Below the pieces are notes generated by a model. That model made no database searches. It was not told the DNA's origin and saw nothing but the letters and a program-made list of their open reading frames with translations. The translations under genes and the position numbers were made by a program. A stretch of 64,000 nucleotides of DNA from Vibrio cincinnatiensis (GTDB lineage: Bacteria > Pseudomonadota > Gammaproteobacteria > Enterobacterales > Vibrionaceae). The stretch spans positions 248,001 to 312,000 of the forward strand of contig NZ_SGOM01000003.1 of assembly GCF_022113815.1 (NCBI RefSeq). Reading direction: 5' to 3'. This document shows, in pieces, positions 9,388 through 18,395 of this stretch (positions within the stretch are counted from its first letter, which is position 1; each line of letters starts with the position of its first letter).

Positions 9388-11840
9388 ACGGCATCCCTCA
9401 ATGATTTCATTGCCGTTTGACGCACCAAACGAATAACCGGAAGCGCACCTGAAACAATCAAAGCCAGCATAGACAGGCCTCCCGTTTTAGCATAAGCAGA
9501 AGGCACCATTTGTAATTCAATCGTCCAGCCAAAAGCTTCACGTATCACCACATCCACCACTAATTTCGCTAATGCTAGGCCTAATGGTAATGCAATCAAT
9601 AATGATATGATGCCAAAAACAAACAGCTGCAAAGCCCCTATAATGACCAGTTCTTTGCCTGATACTCCAAGACACCGCAATAAGGAAACATGCCGTTGAC
9701 GAGAAACCTCTCCCGCTAACGTGGCGAAGAAAATACCGCATATTGCAATAAACAGCGTGATATTGCCTAAACTATCGGCAATCGCAAAAGTTCGGTCGAA
9801 AACGCGCATTGCTTGTTTATGCAAGCTGCTATTATCAAACATTCGCTCTGAATCCAGTCTAAAAATGCTATCTAATCGATTGATTAACACTTCCGCATTG
9901 CCCTGTTTATTTTTGAGTATTACACCTAAAGAAACATTGCCACTATTAGATAAACCTTCGAGCCAGTTTTTATGCGACATTAACACCTGATGATAAGGGT
10001 TACCATAATCATAATACACCCCAACGACGAGCCAACTTTGCCCCAATGGCATCGACAGATCTAAGTAATCACCGGGACGAATATCCAGCCTTAAAGCCAT
10101 CGATTCACTGATCATCACACTACGAGAATGATGTAATTGATACCAATAATTAGGGACACCTAATTTAACCGTGAGTGATTGCAATTCACCCTCAGACGAT
10201 CCGGTACTAACGACTTGGATCGTCCCTTTATCACTCATTAGATCTTTTTCCCACCGATGCCATACTGTTTGTACTTCTGGCTGCAGGTTTAACCAGTGCG
10301 TCATTCTTGCTGCGGAACTGTTGGTTGGATAAAGGTAGAGATCAGCGGCTAAACGTTGAGTCAGCCAAGTATCCGTCGTGTGCCTAAAGCTGCCAATCAT
10401 CGTTTCCACACCTATATTAGCGGTCATGGCTAACATAAAGGCCATGGTTGCAACACCTCGATAACTCATACTGGCGGCGGCATCAGCAAAAAACCAACGG
10501 ACTTTAACCCAACGTAATGTATAAGAGAAGCTGATAAACAATTTCCAGACTAGGTAAGGGGTCAGCAAAGCGACCCCTAATAACATAAGCCCAATAATGA
10601 CGAAGCCCGATGCTTGGCTTTTAGGTGCTTGATAAACAGCAATGGCAGCGACCACCAAAGCACAAGCGACCAAAGCTTGTAAGGTAAATTCTGCGCCGGC
10701 AAAGCGTACGAGTGATAAACGCGTGGTGAGTCGAATAGGTTGAGACTTAAGTAAACGAATCAAAGGCCAAGTACACGAAATCAACGCAGCAACAATGGCC
10801 ATCAGCAGGCTATAACTGCTCCATTTCCAACTCCAGCTAATAGAGAGGCCAACATGTGCATCATACAAGTTACTTAAGCTGGCAGAAACCGACGGCAGCA
10901 GTTGATTAGCAAGTAGCAATCCCAACCCATTACCGCATAGCCAGCTAAAAAGGATCAAGCCGATTAATTCAATCGCTAACGCTTGAGCTAATTGCCAACC
11001 AGAAACGCCCGTTTGTCGTAACACTCCGACCAAAGGCTGCCGCTGAATGAACGAAAGAGACATCGCTTGATAAAAAATGAACATTCCGACTAAAAAAGAC
11101 AACATACCTAAAGCCGTTAAATTCATATGAAAAGCATGAGTCAGAGCTTCAAGATCGGAATGAGAAGTGCGAGCTAATACCATTCCATTGGGTAAGCTCT
11201 GTTTGAGTTTTTCTAACTTACTATCTGGCATATCAGCACAAGCGATAACGGAAAGGCCTGCACTTTTACGCAATGTTCTGACTAAAGAAAGGTCAGCGAT
11301 GACCCGAGTACCATTGATTAAATCGTGCCGATCAACCGATATTGGACCCAAGGTGGTGTCATCCTCTAACTGAATAAAGTCTCCATCCTGCCATTTCTGT
11401 ATTGCCGCAAAGTCTTGACTGACAAGCACCGGATAGGGAGCTCGCATCAAAGAAAGCGTCACCATTTCAGGCAATGAGCGATCGCTGTTAACAGGCAACA
11501 TTGCCACTGTATCAATGCCCAGTAAGGTAATATCGACCCCATTTTTTGTCGTTAGCCGGTAGTTATCAAAGGGAACACATTGCTGAAAGCCTTCTCGACG
11601 AAGCTGCACATAAAAACCTTGGGGGATTTTATTAGCAATGTGTTTGGGCCGAATACGGTAAGGCAGAGGGTTTAAGAAAAGTTTCTCACCATGTTGATAA
11701 CTTTGCTGTGCATGTTGGTTAATCGCGGTGACGCCCACCAACAAAGAAACGCTCAGTGTTAAACCAAGCCAGACTAAAAAAATTTGCAGCGGATAACGCC
11801 GATAGTGCCCGAGTAGCGCTTTAACTACGGGCCATAACAT
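9384..11840 (-). CDS. FtsX/LolCE/MacB-type ABC transporter permease
   Basis: An 818-residue permease with two FtsX-type halves: a helix near the N-terminus, a large periplasmic region, a first helix bundle (about residues 240-450), a second periplasmic region, and a C-terminal FtsX bundle containing FATLAGEVSRQRHVSLLRCLGVSGKELVIIGALQLFVFG. I chose the ATG at 11840 because GGAGGGC lies at ideal distance; an upstream start at 11897 would add 19 residues and overlap the ATPase gene by 77 bases. Proteins of this type usually pull lipids or lipoproteins out of the membrane rather than importing solutes. It is the middle gene of ATPase-permease-AttH. Confidence 0.9.
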   Translation of the reverse strand: MLWPVVKALLGHYRRYPLQIFLVWLGLTLSVSLLVGVTAINQHAQQSYQHGEKLFLNPLPYRIRPKHIANKIPQGFYVQLRREGFQQCVPFDNYRLTTKNGVDITLLGIDTVAMLPVNSDRSLPEMVTLSLMRAPYPVLVSQDFAAIQKWQDGDFIQLEDDTTLGPISVDRHDLINGTRVIADLSLVRTLRKSAGLSVIACADMPDSKLEKLKQSLPNGMVLARTSHSDLEALTHAFHMNLTALGMLSFLVGMFIFYQAMSLSFIQRQPLVGVLRQTGVSGWQLAQALAIELIGLILFSWLCGNGLGLLLANQLLPSVSASLSNLYDAHVGLSISWSWKWSSYSLLMAIVAALISCTWPLIRLLKSQPIRLTTRLSLVRFAGAEFTLQALVACALVVAAIAVYQAPKSQASGFVIIGLMLLGVALLTPYLVWKLFISFSYTLRWVKVRWFFADAAASMSYRGVATMAFMLAMTANIGVETMIGSFRHTTDTWLTQRLAADLYLYPTNSSAARMTHWLNLQPEVQTVWHRWEKDLMSDKGTIQVVSTGSSEGELQSLTVKLGVPNYWYQLHHSRSVMISESMALRLDIRPGDYLDLSMPLGQSWLVVGVYYDYGNPYHQVLMSHKNWLEGLSNSGNVSLGVILKNKQGNAEVLINRLDSIFRLDSERMFDNSSLHKQAMRVFDRTFAIADSLGNITLFIAICGIFFATLAGEVSRQRHVSLLRCLGVSGKELVIIGALQLFVFGIISLLIALPLGLALAKLVVDVVIREAFGWTIELQMVPSAYAKTGGLSMLALIVSGALPVIRLVRQTAMKSLRDAV

Positions 11841-12492
11841 GAAGTAGCCCTCCTTGTAGGCGAATACAGCCTTCCATATGCTGTGCCACTTTTTCACTGT
11901 GGGTGACCAGTAATAAAGTGCAATCTAATTGGCGAGTTAAGCTGGTCAATAAACGCATCACCGCTTCAGCATTACGCTCATCTAAGCTTCCTGTCGGTTC
12001 ATCAGCCAATAACAGGGTCGGTTCCATATATAAAGCGCGAGCAATAGCAGCACGTTGCTGCTGACCACCGGAGACTTCTTCTGGGTAACGCCCCAACAGA
12101 GGCATTAAGTCTAGTGATGAGAGAATTTGTCGCAGTAAGCGTTGATCTTCAGGTAGCCCTTTTAACTGGCGACAAAAACGGATGTTATCAGCAACATTAA
12201 GTGTTGGAAGCAAGTTAAACTGTTGAAAAATATGACCGATATTATTACGACGGAACGCCGTTCGCTTGTGTTCAGACGAGCTATGCATCGCAAAGCCTGG
12301 AAACCAAATTTCGCCAGAATCAGCACTATCTAGCCCAGCAATCAGATTTAATAGGGTACTTTTTCCAGAGCCACTTTCCCCCATCAACGCGAGTTGATCA
12401 CCTCGATTTAACGTCAACTCTGCACCTTGTAACACAGGGTGGAACTCATCACCATCCACGTAACCTTTGCACAGGTCTGTCAGTTGTAACAT
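11821..12492 (-). CDS. ABC transporter ATP-binding protein (LolD/MacB type)
   Basis: About 223 residues. Walker A is GESGSGKST, the signature is VSGGQQQRAAIARALYMEP and Walker B is LLLADEPTGSLDERN. The LDERN ending and short length put it in the LolD/FtsE/MacB branch that partners FtsX-type permeases. An ATG at 12492 has GGTGAG eight bases upstream; a GTG four codons earlier (12504) is the alternative. The stop overlaps the permease start by 20 bases. It powers the exporter encoded by the next gene. Confidence 0.93.
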   Translation of the reverse strand: MLQLTDLCKGYVDGDEFHPVLQGAELTLNRGDQLALMGESGSGKSTLLNLIAGLDSADSGEIWFPGFAMHSSSEHKRTAFRRNNIGHIFQQFNLLPTLNVADNIRFCRQLKGLPEDQRLLRQILSSLDLMPLLGRYPEEVSGGQQQRAAIARALYMEPTLLLADEPTGSLDERNAEAVMRLLTSLTRQLDCTLLLVTHSEKVAQHMEGCIRLQGGLLHVMARS

Positions 12493-12616
12493 TAAATCAC
12501 TCACCGTTGCTTAAAAACAGGACTGAGAATCTACACTAAATCCCTTCCAGTAGGAAGTTTTTTGGATTCCAGATCACAGAGTATGAATTCAATTGCATTT
12601 TACCCGCGGCATGGGT

Positions 12617-13993
12617 CTAATTTTCAATCAAATTACGCATCCACTTCCTGCTAAACATCCGCCACATTGAACCTCCCCATTTAATGAACTCTTCCAGTAA
12701 AAACAGTAAATAAATCCATTCAGGTTTGATGTTGAAATAGATTGCTGCCAATGCCGTGAGGGGAATTCCTATCACCCATTGAGCCAACACATCTTGAGCC
12801 AGACAAAATTTAACATCCCCACCCGCTCGGAGTACTCCAACAATCACCGTCATCGGCACAGATCGAAGAACAATACCAAGACTCAAAATCATGATGAATT
12901 TTTCGGCTAACTGCCGAGTCTCTTCGGTTAATGCACTAAACGCATTCAAAATAGGAATTTGGATAATAAAAAGAGCAATAGCAACCACAATACCCGCGAT
13001 AAAACTTAAAATCGTCACCCCTATTGCTTGGTAATAAACAGCATCATACTGCTTTGCTCCCAACTGGTTACCCACCAAAACGGCAGCCGCATTCGACATA
13101 CCAATCAGCAAGCTCAACGAGATCGATTCTACTGGCGTCATCACCGACAAAGCAGCTAATCCTTGTACTCCACTTTGTCCCATAATCGCATGGTAAACAA
13201 ACAAGCCGCCAGCCCAAGTTAAAAAGTTGAATGTCGTGGGTAAAGAGAGTTTCAAAAAACGGACAATGGGCTTCCACACCATCACAGCTTTAATATCATC
13301 CCATCCAAAAGCCAGAAGGTGCTTTTTACTATAAAGATAGCCATACAAGCAGCCCACTTCGATCGCTCCACTCAATACAGTAGCGATGGCCGCCCCTTCA
13401 ATACCCAAAGCGGGAAAACCCAGTTTGCCAAAAATGAGTACCCAGTTAAAAATCACATTGGTCACAATACCAATGCCACTGAAAAAGGTGCTAACTCCTG
13501 GCTTATGCATCGCACGCAGTCCGACTGCCATACTGCTTACACAGGCAACCGCTAACATACTCAATGAGGTAATTATCAGATATTGGCTACCCAACTCATT
13601 GACTTGCAACGAGTCTGTCGTTAATCCCATGATCTGGCTAGGAAGCAATAAAAATAGAGCGACAGTAAATAGTGCAAAGAACATGGAAATCAACCAAGTC
13701 AGAGCGGTACTTTCCCGAACGCCTTGCTTATTGGCTGCTCCCCAATATTGGGCGGTTAATAACGCGCCTCCGGTGGTAACGCCCACCAACATAATGGTAG
13801 TCACAAAGGTAGCTCTAGCAGCGACACCCACGGCGGCAATTTCAGCTTCACCCAGCTGACCGAGCATCAGCACATCCACTAAGCCTCGACTCGAAAACAT
13901 GATACTTTGCAAACTGATCGGTAAAGCAATGGCGATCAAGCGGCGCAAAAAATCCCCTTTGGTGTAATATATTACTTGAGAAATGGCAGACAA
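12617..13993 (-). CDS. MATE family efflux transporter
   Basis: A 458-residue membrane protein with about twelve hydrophobic helices in two similar halves, e.g. IALPISLQSIMFSSRGLVDVLMLGQLGEAEIAAVGVA in the first and SLPTTFNFLTWAGGLFVYHAIMG in the second, as in MATE drug/sodium antiporters. It probably exports cationic drugs or metabolites using sodium or protons. The start is unusual: a TTG behind an excellent AGAGGTGATC ribosome site, with no in-frame ATG until about residue 32. It stands alone, divergent from the SDR gene. Which of the several Vibrio MATE pumps it matches cannot be decided here. Confidence 0.92.
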   Translation of the reverse strand: MSAISQVIYYTKGDFLRRLIAIALPISLQSIMFSSRGLVDVLMLGQLGEAEIAAVGVAARATFVTTIMLVGVTTGGALLTAQYWGAANKQGVRESTALTWLISMFFALFTVALFLLLPSQIMGLTTDSLQVNELGSQYLIITSLSMLAVACVSSMAVGLRAMHKPGVSTFFSGIGIVTNVIFNWVLIFGKLGFPALGIEGAAIATVLSGAIEVGCLYGYLYSKKHLLAFGWDDIKAVMVWKPIVRFLKLSLPTTFNFLTWAGGLFVYHAIMGQSGVQGLAALSVMTPVESISLSLLIGMSNAAAVLVGNQLGAKQYDAVYYQAIGVTILSFIAGIVVAIALFIIQIPILNAFSALTEETRQLAEKFIMILSLGIVLRSVPMTVIVGVLRAGGDVKFCLAQDVLAQWVIGIPLTALAAIYFNIKPEWIYLLFLLEEFIKWGGSMWRMFSRKWMRNLIEN

Positions 13994-14168
13994 CGGATCA
14001 CCTCTGTAGTAAGAGTTTGATAAAAAGCATCATAGGTATTCTCGCCACGCTTTATCAGCAAAGCGGTCACTGGTTTCGTAGCGTAAATAGCGCTGGATAT
14101 GTCATCAAATAGCGGGAGAATTATACGCACCCATACAAATTCACACTAGCCTATATAAAGGAATAACC

Positions 14169-15608
14169 ATGAAAAATGTCTTAGTGTTAGGAGCATCAGG
14201 CTATGTTGGATCACAATTAGTACCACTTTTGCTGAGCAAAGGTTACATCGTCACTGCAACGGCGCGGCAAGTCGAGGAACTATCCGCTCGCATTCCCGCT
14301 CATCCTCAGCTCACCATTACGTACCTCGATCTCGCGGACCGAGCTAAAACAGGCCAATTAATTAACGATTTTGACTTAGTCTATTTTCTTGTTCATGGTA
14401 TGGCTCAAGGTGGTGATTTTGTTGATTATGAACTTTCGCTTGCGGAGAATGTTTGCCTAGCATTAGACCAAAGCCAAGTTCAACATGTGATTTATCTCAG
14501 TGCGTTACAACCCATTGTCGGGCATTCCGAACATTTATTAGCAAGGCAGAAAACCGGGGAAATTCTACGCCAAAGTCGAGTCCCTATCACGGAATTGCGT
14601 GCTGGCGTTATCATCGGTCCGGGATCCGCCGCTTTTGAGATCATGCGGGATTTTGTCTATAACTTACCCATTTTAATTACCCCAAAATGGGTAGACTCCA
14701 AAGCCAACCCAATTGCACTCCATAACCTCAACTATTATTTGTTAAAACTGGCTAAAGAAATGCCTCTAACTCACCAACAGTTCGAAGCGGGTGGCCCAGA
14801 TATTCTCAGTTACCGAGAGCAATTTCGCATTATTTGCCAATTAGCGAATAAACCTTTTCGACTCTGGTCAACTCGTTTACTCACCCCTCGTATGGCATCC
14901 TACTGGCTTGGACTTATCACCTCCGTACCCGCTAATATTGGACGCGCACTACTCGATGGATTAGCGCATGACTATGTCGCCAAAGCTGGTGAGCTACATC
15001 AGCGCTACCCTCAGCCGATGATCACCTATAAGCAAGCAGTAAAAAGTACCATCGAGCAAGAAGGAAAATTTATCCGCAGTAATGTGTGGGGGTTTGATCC
15101 CGGAGCAATGCAACGTTGGCAGCCCGGTTTTGGGTTCTATCCGAAAAAGACGGGAGCCACGATAACGACAGAGGCAACCAGAGAGCAACTTTGGCATGTC
15201 ATAAAAATGATCGGAAGTCGTCAACAAGGGTATTTTTTTGCGAATGCTTTATGGCGCACCCGAGAATGGTTAGATGTATTATTCGGGGCCAGCCGCCCAA
15301 TTCGCCGTCGTCCACAAGGGCCTGAGTTACAAGTTGGCGATTTTATTGATTCTTGGAAAGTCATTCGCTGTGAATCAAGTCAGTTTTTATCTTTACTGTT
15401 TGGTATGAAAGGGCCGGGGCTAGGCCGACTTGAATTTATGATTAAAGAACAAGAAGATAAACGAATATTGACCGTCACCGCTTGGTGGCACCCGCAAGGG
15501 TTTCTTGGATTGCTTTATTGGTTTGTTATGATGCCCGCCCATTTATTTATTTTCAAAGGCATGGTGCGGGCAATCGTGCGAAAAGCAAAAAAGAAAGCGA
15601 ATGCTTAA
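14169..15608 (+). CDS. SDR-family NAD(P)-binding protein with C-terminal DUF2867 domain
   Basis: A 479-residue protein in two parts. Residues 1-300 are an extended short-chain dehydrogenase / epimerase-like Rossmann domain starting with VLGASGYVGSQLVPLLL (GxSGxxG nucleotide motif near residue 8). Residues about 330-470 match the DUF2867 style (GDFIDSWKVIRCESS, LEFMIKEQEDKRILTVTAWWHPQGFLG) and end in a hydrophobic segment with basic residues that may contact the membrane. Substrate unknown. The ATG has AAGGAATAACC upstream. It is divergent from the MATE gene. Confidence 0.85.
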   Translation: MKNVLVLGASGYVGSQLVPLLLSKGYIVTATARQVEELSARIPAHPQLTITYLDLADRAKTGQLINDFDLVYFLVHGMAQGGDFVDYELSLAENVCLALDQSQVQHVIYLSALQPIVGHSEHLLARQKTGEILRQSRVPITELRAGVIIGPGSAAFEIMRDFVYNLPILITPKWVDSKANPIALHNLNYYLLKLAKEMPLTHQQFEAGGPDILSYREQFRIICQLANKPFRLWSTRLLTPRMASYWLGLITSVPANIGRALLDGLAHDYVAKAGELHQRYPQPMITYKQAVKSTIEQEGKFIRSNVWGFDPGAMQRWQPGFGFYPKKTGATITTEATREQLWHVIKMIGSRQQGYFFANALWRTREWLDVLFGASRPIRRRPQGPELQVGDFIDSWKVIRCESSQFLSLLFGMKGPGLGRLEFMIKEQEDKRILTVTAWWHPQGFLGLLYWFVMMPAHLFIFKGMVRAIVRKAKKKANA

Positions 15609-15639
15609 GGTAATGTCAGTAGATCTTCATTTAAGATAA

Positions 15640-16302
15640 TCAAGGCTTCGCTTGGAAAGATAATGGGATTTCGGCCAACTGAGTGCCTTGATTGTCAGGG
15701 AAAATAAGATATTCACCATGGTATTTCACATTTGATTTATAGTCAGTGCGTTTATGTAGCATAAACCCTGCTGCAAACGCTTTTTCAATAAATCCGGCAT
15801 GATGCCCACGAACAAACCAACTCATAGGTTTCACCAACCGTTCCCCATCAAAACAAGATTCACACTGTGTCGCACACAACGCTAAGGAATTTTGTCCATC
15901 AGTAAAGAGCTGTACCTTCCCACAATCAACCAAAGGTTCAGACGTTGACACTTCCCATCCCGCTTGCTCCATCTCATCCAAAAAGGATTCAATTTTTTTA
16001 TCCGTCAACGTGTTATCCGCTTGATCATGAAAAAAGTGTTGATAATAAGCCGCAATACGCTGAAACAGCGGTAATAGCCCTGCTTGATTGCCCTTTGAAC
16101 GTCCTGCTTTTTGCCAAGCGGTTAAGTCATTCCCCACACAACGATGAAAACGTTGATTTTTTAATGATTTAGATACCCAATGTACCAAGAAATGGTTATT
16201 CGCTACCGGAGCATCCACCAATTTTCCAGAGGCATGTTCTTGTGCCAATTCTTGCAGCGCACTATTCACTACATGTTGAATTTCTAAATGATAACTCGAC
16301 AT
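15640..16302 (-). CDS. DUF2913 family protein
   Basis: A 220-residue soluble protein with no signal peptide, resembling the DUF2913 family seen in Vibrio and relatives; no function is known. Its start is set by coupling: the ATG at 16302 shares one base with the stop of the Bcr-type transporter (TAATG), with GGAAG upstream. A longer in-frame version would run deep into the transporter gene and is unlikely. There are several cysteines in the C-terminal half (CGKVQ, CATQCESC), but no clear metal motif. Confidence 0.8.
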   Translation of the reverse strand: MSSYHLEIQHVVNSALQELAQEHASGKLVDAPVANNHFLVHWVSKSLKNQRFHRCVGNDLTAWQKAGRSKGNQAGLLPLFQRIAAYYQHFFHDQADNTLTDKKIESFLDEMEQAGWEVSTSEPLVDCGKVQLFTDGQNSLALCATQCESCFDGERLVKPMSWFVRGHHAGFIEKAFAAGFMLHKRTDYKSNVKYHGEYLIFPDNQGTQLAEIPLSFQAKP

Positions 16303-17510
16303 TATGCTTTTCTTCCGAATATCCAATAAAAACCGGCAGACAACACAGAGCACGCCGCCATCATAAAAATCATCGGCCACGCGACACCGCTCGGCATCGC
16401 CGCCACAATGGCCCCAATCACCGAGCCGGTACCAAAACGTAATGTTCCTGCTAATGAAGAAGCGGTTCCAGCCATTCGTGGATAACCACTCAACAATAAG
16501 CCCATGGCATTACTACCGATGGTAGAAATAGTACCAACAAACAGTACAACAAAAGGTACCGTGCCCCATAGCCCCCAATCCAACCCCCAGCCGATCAACA
16601 AGCCACAGCCAGCCATCAGTTGGATAAATAATCCAAAACGTAACATGGCATGAGAACCGACCTTTTTCACGATTCGACCATTCAAGCTGGTCATGGCGAT
16701 CATCGCAACAATATTGAGTCCAAATAGATAACCAAATTCATTGGGTGTCACACCATATAAATCAATGTAAACGAAAGAACCCGCCGTTAAAAAGGCAAAC
16801 ATACCAGCAAAAGAGAATGCCCCAGCAAAGATAAGCCCCATCGCCTGACCACTGCGACAAAGTTGAAAGTAGTTGCGTAAGGTATTTCCGAACCGTAATG
16901 GCTGACGATTCTCAATGGCTAACGTTTCAGGGATCATCCACGTCACCATCGCCATCACGATCATCGCAAAAATTGCCAATACCCAAAAAATTGAGCGCCA
17001 GCCAAACCAAATGGCAAGATGCCCCCCAATCATTGGAGCGACCAATGGTGCTAATGTCACAACCAAAGTAACAAACGACATCGCTCGAGCAAAATCTTCA
17101 CGGTCAAACATATCTCGCACCACCGCTTGGATAACCACCGCCGCCGCTGCACCTGCAAACCCTTGCGCCGCTCGAATATAAGTTAAGGCTTCAATGCCAT
17201 GAGTGGTCGCGCTCACGACCGAAGCGACCGCAAATAAAAAGACGCCCACCAGCATCACGGGGCGTCGCCCATAACTATCAGCCAGCGGTCCATGCAGTAA
17301 TTGCCCGATCGCAAACCCCGCGGTATAAGCTGTTAAGGTTATTTGGACTGCACCCGCGCTGGTTCCAAGATCCTTAGCGATCGACGGCATAGCAGGCAAA
17401 TACATATCAATAGCTAACGGTGTTAATGCCCCTATTGCACCAAGCACCACAAATAATAAAAAGCCAATATTTGCCGCATTAGGCGTGGGGGACGCATGTT
17501 TGGAAGTCAT
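16302..17510 (-). CDS. bcr: Bcr/CflA family multidrug efflux transporter (MFS)
   Basis: A 402-residue, 12-helix major facilitator. ALTPLAIDMYLPAMPSIAKDLGTS at the N-terminus and GPLADSYGRRPVMLVG (motif A) are hallmarks of the Bcr/CflA drug:proton antiporter subfamily; FVTLVVTLAPLVAPMIGG is its motif C region. It likely exports drugs such as bicyclomycin or metabolites such as cysteine. GGAGAG precedes the ATG. It lies beside rsuA with radD and rplY divergent, the arrangement known from enterobacteria. Confidence 0.93.
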   Translation of the reverse strand: MTSKHASPTPNAANIGFLLFVVLGAIGALTPLAIDMYLPAMPSIAKDLGTSAGAVQITLTAYTAGFAIGQLLHGPLADSYGRRPVMLVGVFLFAVASVVSATTHGIEALTYIRAAQGFAGAAAAVVIQAVVRDMFDREDFARAMSFVTLVVTLAPLVAPMIGGHLAIWFGWRSIFWVLAIFAMIVMAMVTWMIPETLAIENRQPLRFGNTLRNYFQLCRSGQAMGLIFAGAFSFAGMFAFLTAGSFVYIDLYGVTPNEFGYLFGLNIVAMIAMTSLNGRIVKKVGSHAMLRFGLFIQLMAGCGLLIGWGLDWGLWGTVPFVVLFVGTISTIGSNAMGLLLSGYPRMAGTASSLAGTLRFGTGSVIGAIVAAMPSGVAWPMIFMMAACSVLSAGFYWIFGRKA

Positions 17511-17613
17511 AACTCTCCAGAGTGGTCATAATAATTAAGCGGTAAAAATGCCTGCCATTCCATCAAGAATGACCATACATAACAGAAAGTGAGTCGGGTG
17601 TGGTTAACTAAAA

Positions 17614-18309
17614 CTATTTCCACACGGAGGCAATTTCTTGTTCTGTTAACTGGCGGTACTCACCCAGTTTTAACGTTTCATCAAGCACAATTTTACCAAC
17701 GCGTTCACGATGCAAACCAATCACTTTATTACCCAACGCGGCAAACATTCTTTTCACTTGGTGATATTTGCCTTCATGAATCGTGAGTAATACTTGTGTT
17801 TCATCGATAATCTCTAACTGAGCGGGACGTGTTAATTCACGTTCACTACGCAGCTCAATACCAAGAGCAAACTGCTCTGCATAATGTGGCTCAACCGGAT
17901 CAGCAAGCCACACTCGGTAAGTTTTTTCGCAATGATGTTTAGGTGAAGTAATGCGATGTGACCATTGTCCGTCATCGGTGATTAACACCAACCCTGTTGT
18001 ATCGGCATCTAATCGTCCAGCAAAATGTAAATCACGCAGGTTTGCTTCATCAAGCAGAACAAAAGCGGTTTGATTAAAGCTGTCTTCATGCGAACAAACA
18101 TACCCTTTCGGTTTATGTAACATGATATAACGAGGCCCGGTTAAACCAATAGGACGGCCTTGCCATTCAACGCAAGTATCGCTCTTGACCTTAAAGGATC
18201 CACTTTTTTGTACGATGTCATCAACGGTTACTTCACCACTTTTCAATAGGCTGGTCGATTCTTTGCGTGTGGTGCCGAGCGCATCACACAGGAATTTATC
18301 TAAACGCAT
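17614..18309 (-). CDS. rsuA: 16S rRNA pseudouridine-516 synthase RsuA
   Basis: A 231-residue RsuA. Residues 1-50 are an S4 RNA-binding domain (MRLDKFLCDALGTTRKESTSLLKSGEVTVD). The catalytic motif HFAGRLDADTTGLVLIT contains the essential aspartate in GRLDADTTG, and YHQVKRMFAALGNKV is the KVKRM-type motif of the RsuA/RluB/E/F family. It makes pseudouridine at position 516 of 16S rRNA. GAGGTATTC precedes the ATG. It is transcribed toward bcr and away from radD. Confidence 0.95.
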   Translation of the reverse strand: MRLDKFLCDALGTTRKESTSLLKSGEVTVDDIVQKSGSFKVKSDTCVEWQGRPIGLTGPRYIMLHKPKGYVCSHEDSFNQTAFVLLDEANLRDLHFAGRLDADTTGLVLITDDGQWSHRITSPKHHCEKTYRVWLADPVEPHYAEQFALGIELRSERELTRPAQLEIIDETQVLLTIHEGKYHQVKRMFAALGNKVIGLHRERVGKIVLDETLKLGEYRQLTEQEIASVWK

Positions 18310-18395
18310 GAATACCTCATCTGTTCTAAGTCAGGTATTATACAAGCCTTGCTTAAAATAGTTGAACTATTTCACACAATTAATCTTTCGTTGTT

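Noticed and set aside
13386..13859. 157-codon plus-strand frame inside the MATE gene
   Set aside because: It is antisense to a well-supported membrane protein; long antisense frames are common there.
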